A stretch of DNA of 6,556 bases from Gemmatimonadaceae bacterium (GTDB taxonomy: Bacteria > Gemmatimonadota > Gemmatimonadetes > Gemmatimonadales > Gemmatimonadaceae): assembly GCA_019689955.1 (NCBI GenBank), contig JADGGM010000184.1, positions 1 through 6,556 of the forward strand, read 5' to 3'. Below are positions 5,495-6,556 of this stretch, in pieces. The notes beneath the pieces are model-generated. The model saw only the letters and a program-made list of their open reading frames with translations. It was not told the origin of the DNA and made no database searches. The number at the start of each line of letters is the position of its first letter. The first letter of the stretch is position 1. The position numbers and the translations under genes are program-made.

Positions 5495-6212
5495 GCGCCA
5501 CCAGCTCGCGGTATGCGGCCGCGTATGCCGGCGCGTCGAGCGCGCCGCGTTCCTCGAAGCGCACGAACCGCCCCGCGGTCATGATCGCCACGTGCGTCGC
5601 CAGGCTCAGCCCCTCGTCGAGGTTGTGCGTGACGAGGACGAGCGCGGCGCCCGAGCTGCGGAGCGCCACGAGCGCGCTCGTCAGCGCCGCCGCGCCCGCG
5701 GCGTCGAGCCCGGTGAACGGCTCGTCGAGAAGCACCACCGAGGGCTCGTGCACCATCGCTCGCGCGATCGACACGCGCTGCTGGAGCCCCCGGCTCAGCG
5801 CGCGCACCGGCGTCGCCGCGCGGTCGCGCACGCGCATCGCCTCGAGGGCGCGGAGCGCGGCAGCGCGCGGCTCGCGGACCCCGTAGAGCTTCGCGGCCAG
5901 CTCCACGTTCTCGAGCGCGGTGAGCGCGCCGTAGAGGAGGCTCGCGTGCGAGATGAGCCCCACCGCCGCGCGCACCGCCGGGCCGCCGGGCACCGCCACG
6001 CCGCCGATGCGCGCGGTGCCGCTCGTGGGGCGCAGGAGCCCGGCGAGCATGCGGAGGAGCGTCGTCTTCCCCGCCCCGTTCGGCCCGAAGAGCGCGAGGC
6101 ACTCCCCGCCACGCAGAGTGAACGCGACGCCGTCCACGGCCCGCCGCCCGCCGAACGCGCGCGTCAAGCCGCGCACATCGATCGCGGGCGAGGTGCGGTC
6201 GGGCACGGTCAT
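5484..6212 (-). CDS. ccmA: Cytochrome c maturation ABC transporter ATP-binding protein CcmA
   Basis: A 242-residue ATPase. Walker A is GPNGAGKTT (43-51), the signature is LSRGLQQR (139-146), Walker B VVLLDEP (159-165) and the H-loop His196 (VTHNLDEG). In place of an ordinary Q-loop it has ISHASLLYGALTALENVE (87-104), the variant typical of CcmA and a reason to prefer CcmA over a generic ABC ATPase. Immediate linkage to ccmB and ccmC settles it. The protein hydrolyses ATP at the inner face of the membrane with CcmB. The ATG at 6212 gives a normal N-terminus, and the frame extends further upstream only as shadow of the recombinase. No Shine-Dalgarno sequence is visible; a TAGATT eight bases upstream hints at a leaderless message. 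It starts 11 bases after the recombinase stop. Confidence 0.95.
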   Translation of the reverse strand: MTVPDRTSPAIDVRGLTRAFGGRRAVDGVAFTLRGGECLALFGPNGAGKTTLLRMLAGLLRPTSGTARIGGVAVPGGPAVRAAVGLISHASLLYGALTALENVELAAKLYGVREPRAAALRALEAMRVRDRAATPVRALSRGLQQRVSIARAMVHEPSVVLLDEPFTGLDAAGAAALTSALVALRSSGAALVLVTHNLDEGLSLATHVAIMTAGRFVRFEERGALDAPAYAAAYRELVARGA

Positions 6213-6220
6213 GGGACGAT

Positions 6221-6226
6221 AATCTA
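6221..6226 (-). promoter_or_regulatory. Possible -10 element directly before ccmA
   Basis: TAGATT on the minus strand includes the TAG stop codon of the recombinase gene. It lies eight bases before the ccmA ATG, so transcription would start at or next to the first base of the ATG (leaderless). No good -35 is visible. The identical hexamer has almost the same spacing in front of hemC's leader ORF. Without it, ccmA would be read through from the recombinase gene. Confidence 0.25.
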
Positions 6227-6556
6227 GCGCTGAAGGTACTTCGCCGCGTGGCGCGGGGAGCGCTGCCGGAGTGCCGCCCGGAGCTCCGCGACCCCCAGCG
6301 CCCGCGCGGCGAGGTGCGCGGCGTACGAGTGGCGCAGTGTGTGGGGGCCGATCTGCGCCACCGTCTCCTCGTCGAGCCCCGCGGCGCGCGCGATGCGCTT
6401 GAGCCGGTCCCACGCCCGCTGCCGCGAGGTGTGGAGGAGCGTGCGCGGGTGGATGAACACGAACGGGTCGTGCGCGCGCCGCTTGGGGCGCGGCCGCGCG
6501 GCGAGCCACGCCGCGAGCCAGCGCGCCGCGTCCCCCTCCACCGTCACCCGGCTCTC
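6224..6556 (-). CDS. Tyrosine-type site-specific recombinase (Xer/phage integrase family), C-terminal part
   Basis: This is the last ~110 residues of a tyrosine recombinase; the N-terminus lies beyond the right edge. Family members cut and rejoin DNA through a tyrosine. PHTLRHSYAAHL holds the catalytic His-x-x-Arg pair, and Tyr in AAKYLQR (codon at 6238-6236) is the nucleophile, close to the end as expected. The usual Leu-Gly-His nine residues before the tyrosine reads Leu-Arg-Gln here (Gln codon at 6265-6263), so the third catalytic His/Trp is replaced. The first catalytic Arg is outside the window. Upstream of the motif, FVFIHPRTLLHTSRQRAWDR resembles the normal linker strand and helix. It may be a XerC/XerD housekeeping enzyme or an element-borne integrase; the fragment cannot decide. 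It stops 11 bases before ccmA on the same strand. Confidence 0.85.
   Translation of the reverse strand, partial: ESRVTVEGDAARWLAAWLAARPRPKRRAHDPFVFIHPRTLLHTSRQRAWDRLKRIARAAGLDEETVAQIGPHTLRHSYAAHLAARALGVAELRAALRQRSPRHAAKYLQR

Noticed and set aside
5421..6227. 268-codon plus-strand frame opposite ccmA, and a similar one at 4823-5584
   Set aside because: Arg/Glu/His-rich shadow frames of ccmA and ccmB.
1..6556. CRISPR array, tandem repeats or intact insertion sequence
   Set aside because: No regularly spaced repeats and no transposase-like product were seen. The many GATC/CGATCG strings look like ordinary compositional bias.

Overview
The window is GC-rich and densely packed, and almost all of its genes lie on the minus strand. 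It carries two tetrapyrrole-related blocks separated by a foreign-looking insert. The combination of a tyrosine recombinase, ccmABCD and a fused cobA-hemD followed by hemC and hemB in a high-GC genome suggests a Gemmatimonadota-like bacterium. That assignment is inferred from gene order and base composition, not from a marker gene.

Right-hand block (3952-6556, minus strand, read right to left): the catalytic end of a tyrosine recombinase, then ccmA, ccmB, ccmC and a tiny ccmD. The four ccm genes overlap or touch and look like one operon. CcmA and CcmB form the ATPase and membrane core of the System I cytochrome c maturation complex. CcmC, helped by CcmD, handles heme on the outer face of the membrane. 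The heme chaperone CcmE and the ligase CcmF are not in the window.

Middle (2827-3951): this stretch is visibly poorer in G+C. It holds one plus-strand gene for an Abi_2/AbiF-like HEPN ribonuclease, broken by a frameshift near its N-terminal third. About 135 bases immediately upstream are crowded with dyad symmetries: a 10-bp terminator-like hairpin, a nested hairpin, a small hairpin and an 8-bp palindrome. Because AbiF-type HEPN toxins are known to be paired with an upstream structured RNA, this is the most interesting part of the window.

Left-hand block (1-2826, minus strand): a cobA-hemD fusion (uroporphyrinogen-III methyltransferase plus uroporphyrinogen-III synthase), hemC (hydroxymethylbilane synthase) and the start of hemB (porphobilinogen synthase). 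Together they take aminolevulinate to uroporphyrinogen III and open the branch to siroheme and cobalamin. The two blocks make biological sense together: one makes the tetrapyrrole and the other delivers heme to c-type cytochromes.
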